Assembly (NCBI GenBank): GCA_020635115.1
Contig: JACKAK010000009.1
Coordinates: 1 to 64,000 of the forward strand
DNA length: 64,000 nucleotides
Source of the DNA: Halobacteriovoraceae bacterium
Lineage (GTDB): Bacteria > Bdellovibrionota > Bacteriovoracia > Bacteriovoracales > Bacteriovoracaceae
Direction of reading: 5' to 3'
Below are positions 18,970-29,256 of this stretch, piece after piece; position 1 is the stretch's first letter; every line of letters starts with the position of its first letter. The notes beneath the pieces are model-generated. The model saw only the letters and a list, made by a program, of their open reading frames with translations, had not been told where the DNA came from and did not search any database. The translations under genes were made by a program, and so were the position numbers.

Positions 18970-20280
18970 ATGGGGAAAGAGAAAAATGGATATGGATCAG
19001 CATTAAGTTGTAGCTTCTGTGGCAAATCTCAAAAGGAAGTTAAAAAACTTATCGCTGGCCCTGGTGTATATATCTGTGATGAATGTATAGAGCTTTGTAA
19101 CGATATTATTTATGAAGACTCTATAAAATCAAATCAAAAGGCAGCATTAGATAATGTCCCTAGGCCTCATGAAATAAAAGCTCATCTCGATGGCTATGTA
19201 ATTGGTCAAGACCGAGCTAAAAAAATTATTTCAGTTGCTGTTCATAACCACTATAAAAGAATTGCAAATAAAGGTGAAGGCCGTAAGGGTGATGATGTTG
19301 AATTGCAAAAATCAAATATCCTTCTGGCCGGTCCGACTGGTTCAGGTAAAACCCTTATCGCTCAGTCATTAGCTAAATACTTGAACGTTCCCTTTGCCAT
19401 TGCTGATGCAACCTCGTTAACTGAAGCAGGTTACGTCGGAGAAGATGTTGAAAATATCATTTTAAACCTATTGCAAAGTTGTGACTATGATATTGAAAGG
19501 GCCCAAAGAGGAATTATCTATATAGATGAGATAGATAAAATTGCTAGAAAATCAGAAAATCCTTCAATTACCAGAGATGTATCAGGAGAAGGGGTTCAAC
19601 AAGCACTTCTTAAACTTATTGAAGGAACAGTTGCCTCTGTTCCTCCAAAGGGTGGAAGAAAACATCCTCAACAAGAATTCCTACAAGTAGATACAAGAAA
19701 TATTCTTTTTATAGTCGCTGGAGCGTTCGTAGGTCTCGATAAAATTATTGAAAAAAGAATGACCAAAAGACCAATGGGCCTTTTAGGGAAATCTGAAAAA
19801 TCAAATAACGAACAAACTGTTGTCGAAAAACTAGGCGGCATTGAGGCCGAAGATTTGTCTAGATTTGGATTGATTCCAGAGTTCATTGGCCGTCTACCTG
19901 TCAATGCTATGCTTGAAGAACTCGATGAGAAAGCACTTATTCAAATATTGGTTGAACCAAAAAATGCAATTACGAAACAATACAAAAAACTCTTTGAATT
20001 TGACGGAATTGAAATTGAATTTGAAGAGGATGCCTTAAAAGAAGTTGCCGCCATGGCACTGAAAAAGAAAACAGGTGCAAGAGGACTAAGAGCGATCTTA
20101 GAGCAGTCGATGCTGGATTTAATGTATGATCTTCCTTCAAAAGAAACGATCAATAAAGTAATTGTTACTAAAGACATGATTCAAGGAATTGGCCATCCAA
20201 TACTTGTTGAGGGTGAAAGGAAGTTGCATAAAGGTGCAAGCTCTTCTTCTATAAATAAATCTGATAAAGAAATAGCCTAA
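18970..20280 (+). CDS. clpX: ATP-dependent Clp protease ATPase subunit ClpX
   Basis: The 436-residue unfoldase has the N-terminal four-Cys zinc-binding domain (CSFCGK then CDECIELC), the Walker A GPTGSGKT at 121-128, Walker B IIYIDEIDKI, the RDVSGEGVQQALLK sensor region and an RLPV pore/sensor segment, in the usual order. It recognises tagged substrates and threads them into ClpP. The C-terminal tail after the AAA+ small domain is short and Ser/Lys-rich. Confidence 0.97.
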   Translation: MGKEKNGYGSALSCSFCGKSQKEVKKLIAGPGVYICDECIELCNDIIYEDSIKSNQKAALDNVPRPHEIKAHLDGYVIGQDRAKKIISVAVHNHYKRIANKGEGRKGDDVELQKSNILLAGPTGSGKTLIAQSLAKYLNVPFAIADATSLTEAGYVGEDVENIILNLLQSCDYDIERAQRGIIYIDEIDKIARKSENPSITRDVSGEGVQQALLKLIEGTVASVPPKGGRKHPQQEFLQVDTRNILFIVAGAFVGLDKIIEKRMTKRPMGLLGKSEKSNNEQTVVEKLGGIEAEDLSRFGLIPEFIGRLPVNAMLEELDEKALIQILVEPKNAITKQYKKLFEFDGIEIEFEEDALKEVAAMALKKKTGARGLRAILEQSMLDLMYDLPSKETINKVIVTKDMIQGIGHPILVEGERKLHKGASSSSINKSDKEIA

Positions 20281-20301
20281 AAAGTTTCTTGAGAGACTAA
20301 C

Positions 20302-20997
20302 ATGGGAAAACTTGAACTTAATCCAGACAAGATCCCAGAAGAAGAAAGAAATATTCTCACTCAAATTGGTGAGCAAATTGAGTACGCCCTCGAAGTAGAA
20401 GATCAAGTTCAAAGAGATAAATTACTTCTTGAAAGTATAAATCAACTGCTTACATATTTTAATCATGAAATTGAACTTGTTAAATTTGAGGCCATGAGTA
20501 TATGTGGAGTTGCCTATTTTCACATGAAAGATTATGTCAATGCTTCTAAAGTCTATAATGACTTAGCAATTCAAACCCAAGATTCTGTTGATTGGTTTAA
20601 TTTATCAATTTCTCAAACTTTACTTGGAGAAATTGATAAAGGTGAAGAGTCCTTTAAAAACTGTATAAAAGCTATTAAACTAGTAGGAGCTACAACTAGA
20701 TTTAATCGGGCATCGGCCCTCTACTATTATGGTTGCTCCCTCTTTGATGTGCACCAGTATGAGAAGAGTACAGATATACTACTTAGATTATTTCCCATCT
20801 ATGAAAGTTTACAAATCACTGACACGACTTTTTTGTATATTAGAGGTATCCCTTCGTTTTCAGAATCTCTTGAGAGACTTGTGAAATCTGCTAAAATGGC
20901 CGGAAACTATGAGCACGTGAAAAAGGTACTCTTAGGAATTAAGGATAACTTTGACGAAGAAGGACAATCAATTCTTGAAAAAGAATTTTCCAGTTAA
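20302..20997 (+). CDS. TPR-type helical repeat protein
   Basis: The 231-residue cytoplasmic protein is built of helical pairs resembling tetratricopeptide repeats, for example AMSICGVAYFHMKDYVNASKVY and WFNLSISQTLLGEIDKGEES. An N-terminal segment of 50 residues is strongly acidic. There is no catalytic motif. It sits 21 bases after clpX and may be an adaptor or chaperone-like scaffold; that is only suggested by position. Confidence 0.6.
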   Translation: MGKLELNPDKIPEEERNILTQIGEQIEYALEVEDQVQRDKLLLESINQLLTYFNHEIELVKFEAMSICGVAYFHMKDYVNASKVYNDLAIQTQDSVDWFNLSISQTLLGEIDKGEESFKNCIKAIKLVGATTRFNRASALYYYGCSLFDVHQYEKSTDILLRLFPIYESLQITDTTFLYIRGIPSFSESLERLVKSAKMAGNYEHVKKVLLGIKDNFDEEGQSILEKEFSS

Positions 20998-21023
20998 CAG
21001 ATTCTAAAAAAATAAAAGGACAA

Positions 21024-21725
21024 ATGATGCCACCAAAAATTGTAGTACTAACGGGAGCTGGTATTTCAAGTGAATCTGGACTAAAAACGTTTCGCGATAA
21101 CAATGGTTTGTGGGAAAACCACCGAGTCGAAGAAGTTGCTACTCCAGATGCCTTTAAACGAAATCCCGAATTGGTGTATAGGTTTTATAATTTAAGAAGG
21201 CAACAACTTCTCAGTGGAGAAGTTAAACCGAATAAAGCACATACTGAACTGGCATTATTTGAAAAAAAATTTCAAGGAGAATTTGTTCTTGTCACTCAAA
21301 ACGTAGACAATTTGCACGAAAGGGCAGGTTCTCAGAATGTCATACACATGCATGGTGAACTTACGAAAATACGATGTGTTCATTCAGGCGAGGTATTCGA
21401 ATCACTCTTAGACATTGATGAAAATTCGATCTGTGAATGTTGTCAAAAGAAAGGAAATCTTAGGCCTCATATCGTATGGTTTGGAGAAATTCCTTTATTT
21501 ATGGATGAAATACAAAAACACTTAAGTGAATGCCAACTTTTTATTTCAGTTGGCACATCTGGAAATGTTTATCCTGCAGCTGGTTTTGTTGAAATTGCCA
21601 AAAGTTTCGCTGCCAAAACAGTGGAGTTAAATATGGAAAAAACCATATTAAATTCGATGTTTGATGAAGGATATTATGGGCCGGCAACCGAAGTCGTAGA
21701 AAAATACTTTGCTAGGTTATTGTAA
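21024..21725 (+). CDS. cobB: Sirtuin NAD-dependent deacylase
   Basis: A 233-residue class III sirtuin. It shows the NAD-binding GAGISSESGLKTFRDNNGLW, the TQNVDNLHERAG and catalytic MHGEL His, and a zinc-binding module with ECCQKKGNLRPHIVWFGE. The Tyr and Arg of FYNLRRQQ match the pair that lets CobB/SIRT5-type enzymes accept succinyl-lysine, so desuccinylation is likely as well as deacetylation. Two adjacent ATGs (21024, 21027) follow AAAGGA; the second has the better spacing. Confidence 0.92.
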   Translation: MMPPKIVVLTGAGISSESGLKTFRDNNGLWENHRVEEVATPDAFKRNPELVYRFYNLRRQQLLSGEVKPNKAHTELALFEKKFQGEFVLVTQNVDNLHERAGSQNVIHMHGELTKIRCVHSGEVFESLLDIDENSICECCQKKGNLRPHIVWFGEIPLFMDEIQKHLSECQLFISVGTSGNVYPAAGFVEIAKSFAAKTVELNMEKTILNSMFDEGYYGPATEVVEKYFARLL

Positions 21726-21785
21726 ATCTAACTTCATTTAAATTTAATGTAATGATTCCGAAAAGAAGTCATAGAAGGAATTTAA

Positions 21786-22619
21786 ATGGCCAAGGTATCT
21801 GATCTAACTATTGAACAGCTTTATGAGTATCAAGAACATTACTCTAAGAAGCTTGAAAAAGATCCAACAAATAAAAGGTATCTGAAAACACTAGAAAAAG
21901 TGAATAGAGAAATAAACTCTAGAAATACAATTGTTCATCATGCAAAATCAAAGAGCTATTTTGAATCCATTGAATTAGACGAATTTAAATACAATAGAAA
22001 CAAATCTACAACTTATACACTAGCAAATCTCACAGAATCCGTAAATTATACAACAGTCTCTAAAGTTTTACACCTTGTACCTGCCAAAACAAGAGACAGA
22101 CTAGTGGCCAGATTGATTGATTTTTTAATCGTTATTTGTATGATGTTTCTAATTTCACATTTTTTCAATTTAGAAATTTATTTCTCAATGGAGCAGTTTG
22201 GGGCAAAAGGACTGAAGATTAATATTATCGTTTTAGGTATCTATTGGTTATATCATACAATGACACTAAAATATTTTAATGCCTCTCTTGGTAAATATAT
22301 AAAGAAAATTAAAGTCATCACAGATAGTCGCAATCGATCTCAAATCCCTTTTCATCTATGTATTTTTAGACCAATTCTTATATTAACTTTTATATTATTA
22401 ACAGGGCCATTATTTTATATGAGCACATATATGAATTTTGAAAGGAGACATTTGGTTGATCTTATTTTAGGAACACGTGTTCTTGATACATTAAATTTTA
22501 AAGAAATCGCTGAAATAAACAAAAAAATTGCAGCACTTTTAGTTTTAATTTCAATCCCTTATATTTATTTCATTGCGATTTATCTTTACGAAAATATATT
22601 TGAAAAGCTAATAAACTAA
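21786..22619 (+). CDS. RDD-family membrane protein
   Basis: Residues about 105-277 contain three to four membrane helices and the RDD-family layout: RLVARLIDFLIVI at the first helix with its conserved Arg and Asp, then SLGKYIKKIKVI between helices. The first 100 residues are soluble and helical (LEKDPTNKRYLKTLEKVNRE). RDD proteins are inner-membrane proteins, some proposed to be ion antiporters; the role here is unknown. Confidence 0.75.
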   Translation: MAKVSDLTIEQLYEYQEHYSKKLEKDPTNKRYLKTLEKVNREINSRNTIVHHAKSKSYFESIELDEFKYNRNKSTTYTLANLTESVNYTTVSKVLHLVPAKTRDRLVARLIDFLIVICMMFLISHFFNLEIYFSMEQFGAKGLKINIIVLGIYWLYHTMTLKYFNASLGKYIKKIKVITDSRNRSQIPFHLCIFRPILILTFILLTGPLFYMSTYMNFERRHLVDLILGTRVLDTLNFKEIAEINKKIAALLVLISIPYIYFIAIYLYENIFEKLIN

Positions 22620-22647
22620 AATTCTTACAGATGAAAAGTATATTTAA

Positions 22648-23898
22648 TTACTTTGAATTCAACTGGATTTGTTGTTTTAAGTAAAAAATTATCAAAATTA
22701 AACTCCCTAAGAGCACAGGAGAGATTCCGGCCACAATTTTTTGATAATTTCCCAAAAAAATTTTTGAAGTAAAACTCATAAGTGCCAAGGAGATGAAAAA
22801 AAGAATATTTGTTTTCGATCTCAAGGGATGATTTAAAAATTCCTGAACTCCTAAAATCGCCAGTGGTAAACAACCTACATAAGCATGTTTCCAGGCCAGT
22901 GGATTTATAATAATAGTAAACCAAATATAGACACTCCACCAAAATAATTTAAGATGTTTGTATTTTCTATGATGATAAATGATTGTTATCAAGAGTATGA
23001 ATTTTATTACTAATATGAGGATAAAAGTCATTACTGGAGAAAACTCAAAAATTCCTATGGAAAAGTTTGAAAAATAAGGCCTGCTCATCAATATTCTAAC
23101 CAGCAAAGAGTCAATTGAAGGATGTATATAACTGGGAGAAGCAGGAAATGCATGCTGTCCATTAGACATAAACTGAAAATAGTTCAGATACTCCTGAAAT
23201 AATTCAGAAAAATTTGTATATGAAATTATTGGAAATAAAATAAGTAATATTCCAAATAAAATAGTTTTGCCAAGTAATTTCCATTCTTTTTCAACTATCA
23301 AATAAATGAGCAAAAAGACACTGAAAATCTTTACACCGATGCCAAAAGCAAGCAGAAAACATGCAAGGTTTTCTTTTTTTTCTTTGAAGTAAAAAAAACC
23401 ACAAAGACAAAATGTAATAATACTATTGATTTGCAAATTTTTTAAGTCGTAGAGAATAAAGCGAAAAAGAAAAAAATATGTAATAAAAAAAAGAAGATGT
23501 TTATTGTTTTTCTCAAATTTTAATAAACTCAGAAGGAAGTAAAATGAGAGAAACAAAAAAAACTGTATCGAGAAATACCAAATTTTTTTTGCTGTATAAT
23601 AATCAAAAATAACAAGAGGAGCAAAGATATAGGCGATAACAGGAACGTATTTATATGGCGTTAGTTCATCATTATTATAGAGTGAGTCTTCAGGTAAAAT
23701 TTGAGGACGATGGGCAATATGAACAGAGTCAGTTAATTGAATATTAAATGTTTTTGCAACAAGACGTTGGGCAGATAAGTAGTAGGCCCTAAAATCTGTA
23801 TTGGCCTTATCTTTAAGTGTGAAAGAAAGCAAAAATGCAGTGAAAATAAAAAACAGAAAGATTGGATTTTTAAAAGATTTAATTTGTATCATCAACAA
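22648..23898 (-). CDS. GT87-like (DUF2029) membrane glycosyltransferase
   Basis: The 416-residue protein has about ten membrane helices. Near the N-terminus, after helix one, are the acidic DFRAYYLSAQRL and the YKYVPVIAYIFAPLVIF segment, which fit the DUF2029/GT87 group of polyprenyl-phosphate-sugar-dependent glycosyltransferases (GT-C fold). These move a sugar from a lipid carrier on the outer face of the inner membrane. Donor and acceptor are unknown. It is divergent from the ArnT-like gene, with 46 bases between them. Confidence 0.65.
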   Translation of the reverse strand: MLMIQIKSFKNPIFLFFIFTAFLLSFTLKDKANTDFRAYYLSAQRLVAKTFNIQLTDSVHIAHRPQILPEDSLYNNDELTPYKYVPVIAYIFAPLVIFDYYTAKKIWYFSIQFFLFLSFYFLLSLLKFEKNNKHLLFFITYFFLFRFILYDLKNLQINSIITFCLCGFFYFKEKKENLACFLLAFGIGVKIFSVFLLIYLIVEKEWKLLGKTILFGILLILFPIISYTNFSELFQEYLNYFQFMSNGQHAFPASPSYIHPSIDSLLVRILMSRPYFSNFSIGIFEFSPVMTFILILVIKFILLITIIYHHRKYKHLKLFWWSVYIWFTIIINPLAWKHAYVGCLPLAILGVQEFLNHPLRSKTNILFFISLALMSFTSKIFLGNYQKIVAGISPVLLGSLILIIFYLKQQIQLNSK

Positions 23899-23944
23899 GT
23901 TATACTATGGGTCAGATATTTAGTCTTTATAAAAAGGATTAGTC

Positions 23945-25507
23945 TTGGTTTTAGATAGATTCAACAAATATTTGCTTTTTTTTATTTTTCTTCTTTTTTT
24001 TTGGGATATTGGTAATATTTACGCCCCCAGACAAGGAACTGAAGCTTTGTATATACAAATCTCACAGGAAATGCATGAAACCCAAAACTTTCAAGTTCCT
24101 CACTATAGGGGGGAAAGACATTGGTCAAAACCCCCCTTGCATTTTTGGATTCCTCAGGTTGCCTATGATTTAATGGGGGAGGTGAATTTAACAATTGCTA
24201 GGAGTCTTATTTGTCTTCTTTGCCTAATTTGTGCTTTTCTCGCTGCTCAGTGGTCTGTGAGTTATCTAGGGACTGAATTGACTAAAACTTTTTTCTTCCT
24301 TATTGGGACTGTAGGGATGCTAAAATTTTCAAGAGTTTATTTAATGGAAATTTCTCTGACTTTTTTACCTTTTCTTAGCTCTCTATTCTTTTTTAGTTTT
24401 CTTAAAAACAAAAGTATCTTTCATTTTTTAACAGCTTTTATTCTATCTGCATTGGCCATCTTGATCAAAGGGCCTGTTTCAATTGTTATGACCGGTTGTT
24501 CTGTCGTATTATATGCAATTTATCTCAAAGTTGAGTTTGATGAAAATATATTCAAGCAGTCATTGAGTGTTGGAATACTTAGCATTTTCTTTGGTGGAAT
24601 TTGGTATTTAGTTAACTATATAGATTTTGGAAAAGAATTTACCAACTACTTTTTTCTTAGAGAAAATTTTGGAAAATTCGGTAGTGAAAAGCATTCTCCT
24701 CTTAAGATTGTTGAAGGTCTTCTTGTTTACTCTTATCCTTTAATCCTATTTCTACCCTTGAGTATTAAGAATATAGTCAGAAAAATAAAGCAAAACGATA
24801 AAATTACTATTTTTCTCCTTATCCACTTTTTAGTCTTCTTTTGCCTCTGGTTTATTCCTTCTCAAAGATCAAGTCAGTATGCAATGCCTTGTATCCCTTA
24901 TCTTCTATTGCTACTTCTATTGAACTATAGCATAGAGGGCGACTTAATGAATAAAATTGTAAAAGTTTCAACCATTGGTATTAACATTTTAATATTAATC
25001 TTTATCTTAATTTTGATTTATTTCTCATCCTTTAAGTCAATTTTATTATTATCAATACCATTTATTTTTATCTCTTTTGCTCTCTATTCGATTTTGAAAA
25101 ATAATTTATTTCAAAGTATTATCTTTCAATTTATTAGTATTGCATTTCTTTGGAGTGTAAGTATTAGTAGTTTTTATCTTCCCTATATACCAAGTCATTT
25201 AATTTCTAAAATTAAGTTACGCAATATTGCACTTGTATCAAGAAGAAGTTTTTATTTCGAAGAAATTCTACAGAAAAAAGTAGAACCGCTTCCAGATTAT
25301 AAAATTAGAAAGTTTTTAGTTGAAAACCAACCGGCCTATGCAATTTCATCTGAATCTAGTATGAAAGACGAATACGCTTCAGGATTGAAAATCTTAGAAA
25401 AATGGCCTAAATGGAAAAGGAAAATAAGAATAAACGATATTTGGAAGGCCATCAAAAATAGAAATTTATCTTATTTGCAAGAAAACTATATTTTATATGA
25501 ACTTTAG
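23945..25507 (+). CDS. ArnT/PMT-type (GT39/83-like) membrane glycosyltransferase
   Basis: The 520-residue protein has about a dozen membrane helices and the GT-C signature of ArnT/PMT-like enzymes: APRQGTEALYIQISQEM (in place of the usual Asp/Glu-containing first loop), then HYRGERHWSKPPLHFWIPQ. Such enzymes transfer sugars from undecaprenyl phosphate to lipid A or proteins. TTG is the start codon. The first-loop Asp-Glu seen in many relatives is represented by Glu alone. Acceptor unknown. Confidence 0.8.
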   Translation: MVLDRFNKYLLFFIFLLFFWDIGNIYAPRQGTEALYIQISQEMHETQNFQVPHYRGERHWSKPPLHFWIPQVAYDLMGEVNLTIARSLICLLCLICAFLAAQWSVSYLGTELTKTFFFLIGTVGMLKFSRVYLMEISLTFLPFLSSLFFFSFLKNKSIFHFLTAFILSALAILIKGPVSIVMTGCSVVLYAIYLKVEFDENIFKQSLSVGILSIFFGGIWYLVNYIDFGKEFTNYFFLRENFGKFGSEKHSPLKIVEGLLVYSYPLILFLPLSIKNIVRKIKQNDKITIFLLIHFLVFFCLWFIPSQRSSQYAMPCIPYLLLLLLLNYSIEGDLMNKIVKVSTIGINILILIFILILIYFSSFKSILLLSIPFIFISFALYSILKNNLFQSIIFQFISIAFLWSVSISSFYLPYIPSHLISKIKLRNIALVSRRSFYFEEILQKKVEPLPDYKIRKFLVENQPAYAISSESSMKDEYASGLKILEKWPKWKRKIRINDIWKAIKNRNLSYLQENYILYEL

Positions 25508-25590
25508 TTTTCAGAATAAAAAATTAGCTTACATTTGGTCCGATATAATTTTAAAAAATTAATGATTCTATATGGTTGAGAGTCAACTGC

Positions 25591-25626
25591 GGCAGGTTAG
25601 GAGAAAGTTGCCCATGGTTTTTTTTT
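25591..25626 (+). terminator. Hairpin plus nine-T run upstream of lon
   Basis: GGCAGGTT (25591-25598) can pair with AAGTTGCC (25605-25612) with one mismatch, followed at 25618-25626 by nine T. It would terminate the glycosyltransferase transcript or a small RNA starting in the preceding 80 bases. The remaining 90 bases before lon probably hold its promoter; I see no clear heat-shock consensus. Confidence 0.45.
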
Positions 25627-25718
25627 GACCCTAAATCATTTTCAGGCCAAAATAATAGTTAATCTCTAGGTTTAAATTAACTGATGAGAGAGTTATATTT
25701 AGCGGCGCAGGAGGTGCT

Positions 25719-28127
25719 ATGTCCGACAAGAAGTCGACAGATACTCAAAGGTTTCCACTACTACCACTTCGTGATGTGATTATATTCCCTCATATGGTAG
25801 TTCCTCTGTTTGTTGGGCGTGAAAAATCAATCTCTGCACTTGAAGATGCCTCTCAAAACAACAATGAACTATTTTTGGTAACTCAAAAAGATGCGAGTGT
25901 TTTAAATCCAGATAGTTCTGATGTTTACAATATAGGAACAGTGGCAAATATTATCCAAATGCTCAGATTACCTGATAATACCGTTAAGGTATTAATCGAA
26001 GGTAAGTATAGAGCAGAAGTTCAAAGTTTTGAGAACAATGAAGAGGGTTATTGGGCAACTGTTAAAAAATGTCATACCGAAGTTAAAGATCCCGTCTCAC
26101 TTGAAGCAATGATGAGATCTATTAAAACTACTTTTGAACAATATGTTAAGCTCAATAAAAGAATTCCTCCTGAACTCCTAATGAGCATTTCTTCAATAAC
26201 TGATCCCTCTAGACTTGCAGATATCATAGTAGCTCATCTCACCATGAAAATACCTGAGAAACAACAGATATTAGAGGCCATTGAAGTAGAAACAAGACTC
26301 AATCTTCTCCTTGAAAAAATGCAGGGTGAAATTGAAATTATTAACGTCGAAAGAAGGATCCGTTCTCGGGTTAAAACTCAAATGGAGAAATCCCAAAAAG
26401 AGTATTATCTAAATGAACAAATGAGTGCAATTCAAAAAGAACTTGGTCAAAAAGATGACAAAACAGAAATTCAAGAATTCGAAGAAAAACTGGCCGCGAA
26501 AAATATGCCAGAAGAAGCTAGAGATAAAACTAAAAAAGAAATTAAAAAGCTAAAATCAATGTCTCCTATGTCTGCAGAAGCTGCTGTCGTCAGAAATTAT
26601 ATTGATTGGATGCTTCATTTGCCTTGGTTTGAATACTCAAAAGATGACAATAGCGTCTCTCACGCTAGAGATGTCTTAGATACTGAACATTTTGGCCTAC
26701 AGGATGTAAAAGATAGAATTGTCGAATATCTCGCAGTACGTTCTCTTATACAAAATGAAAGCAAGGGGACCATTCTTTGTCTTGCTGGCCCTCCAGGAGT
26801 TGGAAAAACTTCTGTCGCCAGATCTCTAGCAACGGCACTTGGCAGAAAATTTGTTCGAATCTCACTCGGTGGAGTCAGAGATGAAAGTGAAATTCGGGGA
26901 CATCGAAGAACTTACGTTGGGGCAATGCCAGGAAAACTCATATCAGCTTTGAAAAAAGCTGAAACCTCAAACCCAGTTATTTTACTAGATGAAATAGACA
27001 AAATGAGTAGCGACTTTAGAGGCGATCCGGCAAGTGCAATGTTAGAGGTTTTAGATCCTGAACAAAATAAAAATTTTTCTGATCATTTCATTGAAATTGA
27101 ATATGACTTATCAAAAGTTATGTTTATTATGACGGCCAATGATCTAAGCAGAATTCCAGGACCTCTAAGAGATAGAATGGAAATTATTAATGTTCCAGGC
27201 TATACTCCTTTTGAAAAACTACAAATCGCTAAACGATTCCTTTTAGATAAAGCTATAAGACATAATGGATTAAAAGATTTCGATTTAAAAGTTTCAGATA
27301 AAAATATTCTTCAAATTATCAGAGGGTATACAAAAGAAGCAGGTGTTCGTGAACTTGAAAGATTAATGAACACTTTGGCCAGAAAAGTTGCAACAGATGT
27401 CGTTACAAATAATATTCAACCACCAAAGAAATTTGTAATATCTAATAAGCAATTAAAAAAATTCTTGGGTCCAATAAAATTTGATCGGGCCGATATTGAA
27501 AAAGGTCCTCAAGTTGGATTAGTGAATGGTCTGGCCTGGACTTCAGTAGGTGGCGAACTTCTTCATATTGAAGTTGTGACCATTCCAGGTAAAGGAATGA
27601 TTCAAATTACAGGAAAATTGGGCGAAGTCATGCAAGAATCAGCTAAGGCCGCTCTAAGCTATGTTAGATCTATCAGCGATAGAGTTGGGATTGATCACGA
27701 ATGGTACGAAAAACACGACATTCATATTCACGTTCCAGAGGGCGCAACTCCAAAAGATGGGCCTTCTGCCGGAATAACAATGGTCACGGCCCTTACCTCA
27801 GCAATAACTGGTATTGAAGTCTTCCAAAATGTGGCAATGACAGGGGAAGTGACTATTAGAGGGAGAGTTTTACCAATCGGTGGTCTTAAAGAAAAATTAC
27901 TCGCCGCTAAACAAGCAGGTATTACAAAAGTAATTATTCCAAAAAGAAACCTGAAGGATTTAGTTGAAATTTCTCAAGAAATTTTAGATGGACTTCAAAT
28001 TGAGGCATGTGAATTTGTTGATGACGTTTTAAGGCACGCTTTAAACCTGACTCAACCTGAAATGTTCATGCAAGTGGTAGGTTTATCAGTAGTAAAAGAA
28101 GAACAAGAACTAGAAGTTGCAAACTAG
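25719..28127 (+). CDS. lon: ATP-dependent protease Lon
   Basis: An 802-residue LonA. The N-terminal substrate-binding domain starts PLLPLRDVIIFPHMVVPLFV; the AAA+ module has Walker A GPPGVGKT at about 357-364 and Walker B NPVILLDEIDKM; the protease domain has the catalytic Ser in PKDGPSAG (about 683) and Lys in GGLKEKLLAAK (about 726). All domains are complete. A strong GCAGGAGG precedes the ATG. Lon degrades misfolded and short-lived regulatory proteins in the cytoplasm. Confidence 0.98.
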   Translation: MSDKKSTDTQRFPLLPLRDVIIFPHMVVPLFVGREKSISALEDASQNNNELFLVTQKDASVLNPDSSDVYNIGTVANIIQMLRLPDNTVKVLIEGKYRAEVQSFENNEEGYWATVKKCHTEVKDPVSLEAMMRSIKTTFEQYVKLNKRIPPELLMSISSITDPSRLADIIVAHLTMKIPEKQQILEAIEVETRLNLLLEKMQGEIEIINVERRIRSRVKTQMEKSQKEYYLNEQMSAIQKELGQKDDKTEIQEFEEKLAAKNMPEEARDKTKKEIKKLKSMSPMSAEAAVVRNYIDWMLHLPWFEYSKDDNSVSHARDVLDTEHFGLQDVKDRIVEYLAVRSLIQNESKGTILCLAGPPGVGKTSVARSLATALGRKFVRISLGGVRDESEIRGHRRTYVGAMPGKLISALKKAETSNPVILLDEIDKMSSDFRGDPASAMLEVLDPEQNKNFSDHFIEIEYDLSKVMFIMTANDLSRIPGPLRDRMEIINVPGYTPFEKLQIAKRFLLDKAIRHNGLKDFDLKVSDKNILQIIRGYTKEAGVRELERLMNTLARKVATDVVTNNIQPPKKFVISNKQLKKFLGPIKFDRADIEKGPQVGLVNGLAWTSVGGELLHIEVVTIPGKGMIQITGKLGEVMQESAKAALSYVRSISDRVGIDHEWYEKHDIHIHVPEGATPKDGPSAGITMVTALTSAITGIEVFQNVAMTGEVTIRGRVLPIGGLKEKLLAAKQAGITKVIIPKRNLKDLVEISQEILDGLQIEACEFVDDVLRHALNLTQPEMFMQVVGLSVVKEEQELEVAN

Positions 28128-28132
28128 TGTTT

Positions 28133-28159
28133 ACAACTCCTTGTTATTCAAGGAGTTGT
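28133..28159. terminator. Convergent hairpin between lon and the exported unknown gene
   Basis: ACAACTCCTTG and its perfect complement (28133-28143, 28149-28159) form an 11-base stem with a five-base loop. The right arm lies in the last codons of the minus-strand gene. Neither direction has a T run, so it may stabilise or stop transcripts in a factor-dependent way. Confidence 0.4.
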
Positions 28160-29256
28160 GAACAAGTTCGCAACAGAAATTTTTCTTTTAAAACATATCG
28201 ATTATATCTTTTATAAAGAGTATTTTTCAAATTCATTACATAATCTTGTCTTACTTTTGAAATTTCACCAATAGAAGATACACTCAGAACAGTAAATAAA
28301 CTAGAATCGAACTCGCCAGTCGCAATTCTTACAAACTCACTAATCCAAGCAACTACAAGTGCAGAATGATAAAAACGAGTTGTATTTAATATAATGTATT
28401 TTCTTTGATTTTCTTTCCAACTAAATTTAAAAAAGTTCAAAATATCTGTTTGCATCTCTTTTTTTACAGTATCGTGAATGATCTTTCGGCTTGTTGGATG
28501 CAAATCATTTTTAAATTTTGATATGACTTTCATACCGTTATTGTATTTAGCATATTCTACAATCTCTGATATGTCCCCTTTGTTTATTTTTGAAAGAATT
28601 CCCATTGGCCTACTTGATTTTTCAACCATTTCCCATAGCCCAGTAATTGCTTCTCTTAAAATACCTAAAGTAAGTTGCGAAAGTTCAAATTGCTTGGCCA
28701 CATATGTTTTATCTGTCTCAAGTATTTTTTCAGGTATTACAACACCTAGACCTGGCCGAATCTGTCTTTTCCATTCAAGATATTGTCGCCACAAGAAATC
28801 TATCAAGTAAATCTTATAAACTAAACTAACACTCAGGCTTATTTTACCATTAAGAACTTTGTCAGTTAATTCAAAATGCGTCGCAATTGTTGGCCCTCCC
28901 AAATCAGATTCTGCTACCCATGATATGAGAACGGCCATGACCTCGTCACACAACTTAATTTCTTCCCGCAAGATATGACTTTTAGGTGACCGATGATCTT
29001 TCATTGCCTCTAAAAGATACTGAACAATTGAATCATCCTTTATTGTATATTCATTTTGATCCACGTGAAATTGCAAAAAATCAACTTTATTTTCCAAACT
29101 TGAGCTAGATTTACTTCCCAAAGAATGATGGAAGTTTTCAGGATAATTTAATGTGTATTCTCTATCCAAGTTATAAATAACCCTCTTTTCAAAGCTTGAG
29201 GCGTATAGAGGAAGACAGAAATGAGAAAAAACAAAAAAAATGCCAAATAATTTCAC
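28144..29256 (-). CDS. Exported protein of unknown function
   Basis: The 370-residue product has a clear Sec signal peptide (hydrophobic residues 3-18, ending YASS). The mature protein is mainly helical with many charged residues and few cysteines, and contains a weakly hydrophobic stretch (YHSALVVAWISEFVRIA) near residue 310. No family recognised. It is divergent from another exported unknown at 29405, so the two may share regulation across the 150-base gap. Confidence 0.6.
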   Translation of the reverse strand: MKLFGIFFVFSHFCLPLYASSFEKRVIYNLDREYTLNYPENFHHSLGSKSSSSLENKVDFLQFHVDQNEYTIKDDSIVQYLLEAMKDHRSPKSHILREEIKLCDEVMAVLISWVAESDLGGPTIATHFELTDKVLNGKISLSVSLVYKIYLIDFLWRQYLEWKRQIRPGLGVVIPEKILETDKTYVAKQFELSQLTLGILREAITGLWEMVEKSSRPMGILSKINKGDISEIVEYAKYNNGMKVISKFKNDLHPTSRKIIHDTVKKEMQTDILNFFKFSWKENQRKYIILNTTRFYHSALVVAWISEFVRIATGEFDSSLFTVLSVSSIGEISKVRQDYVMNLKNTLYKRYNRYVLKEKFLLRTCSQLLE

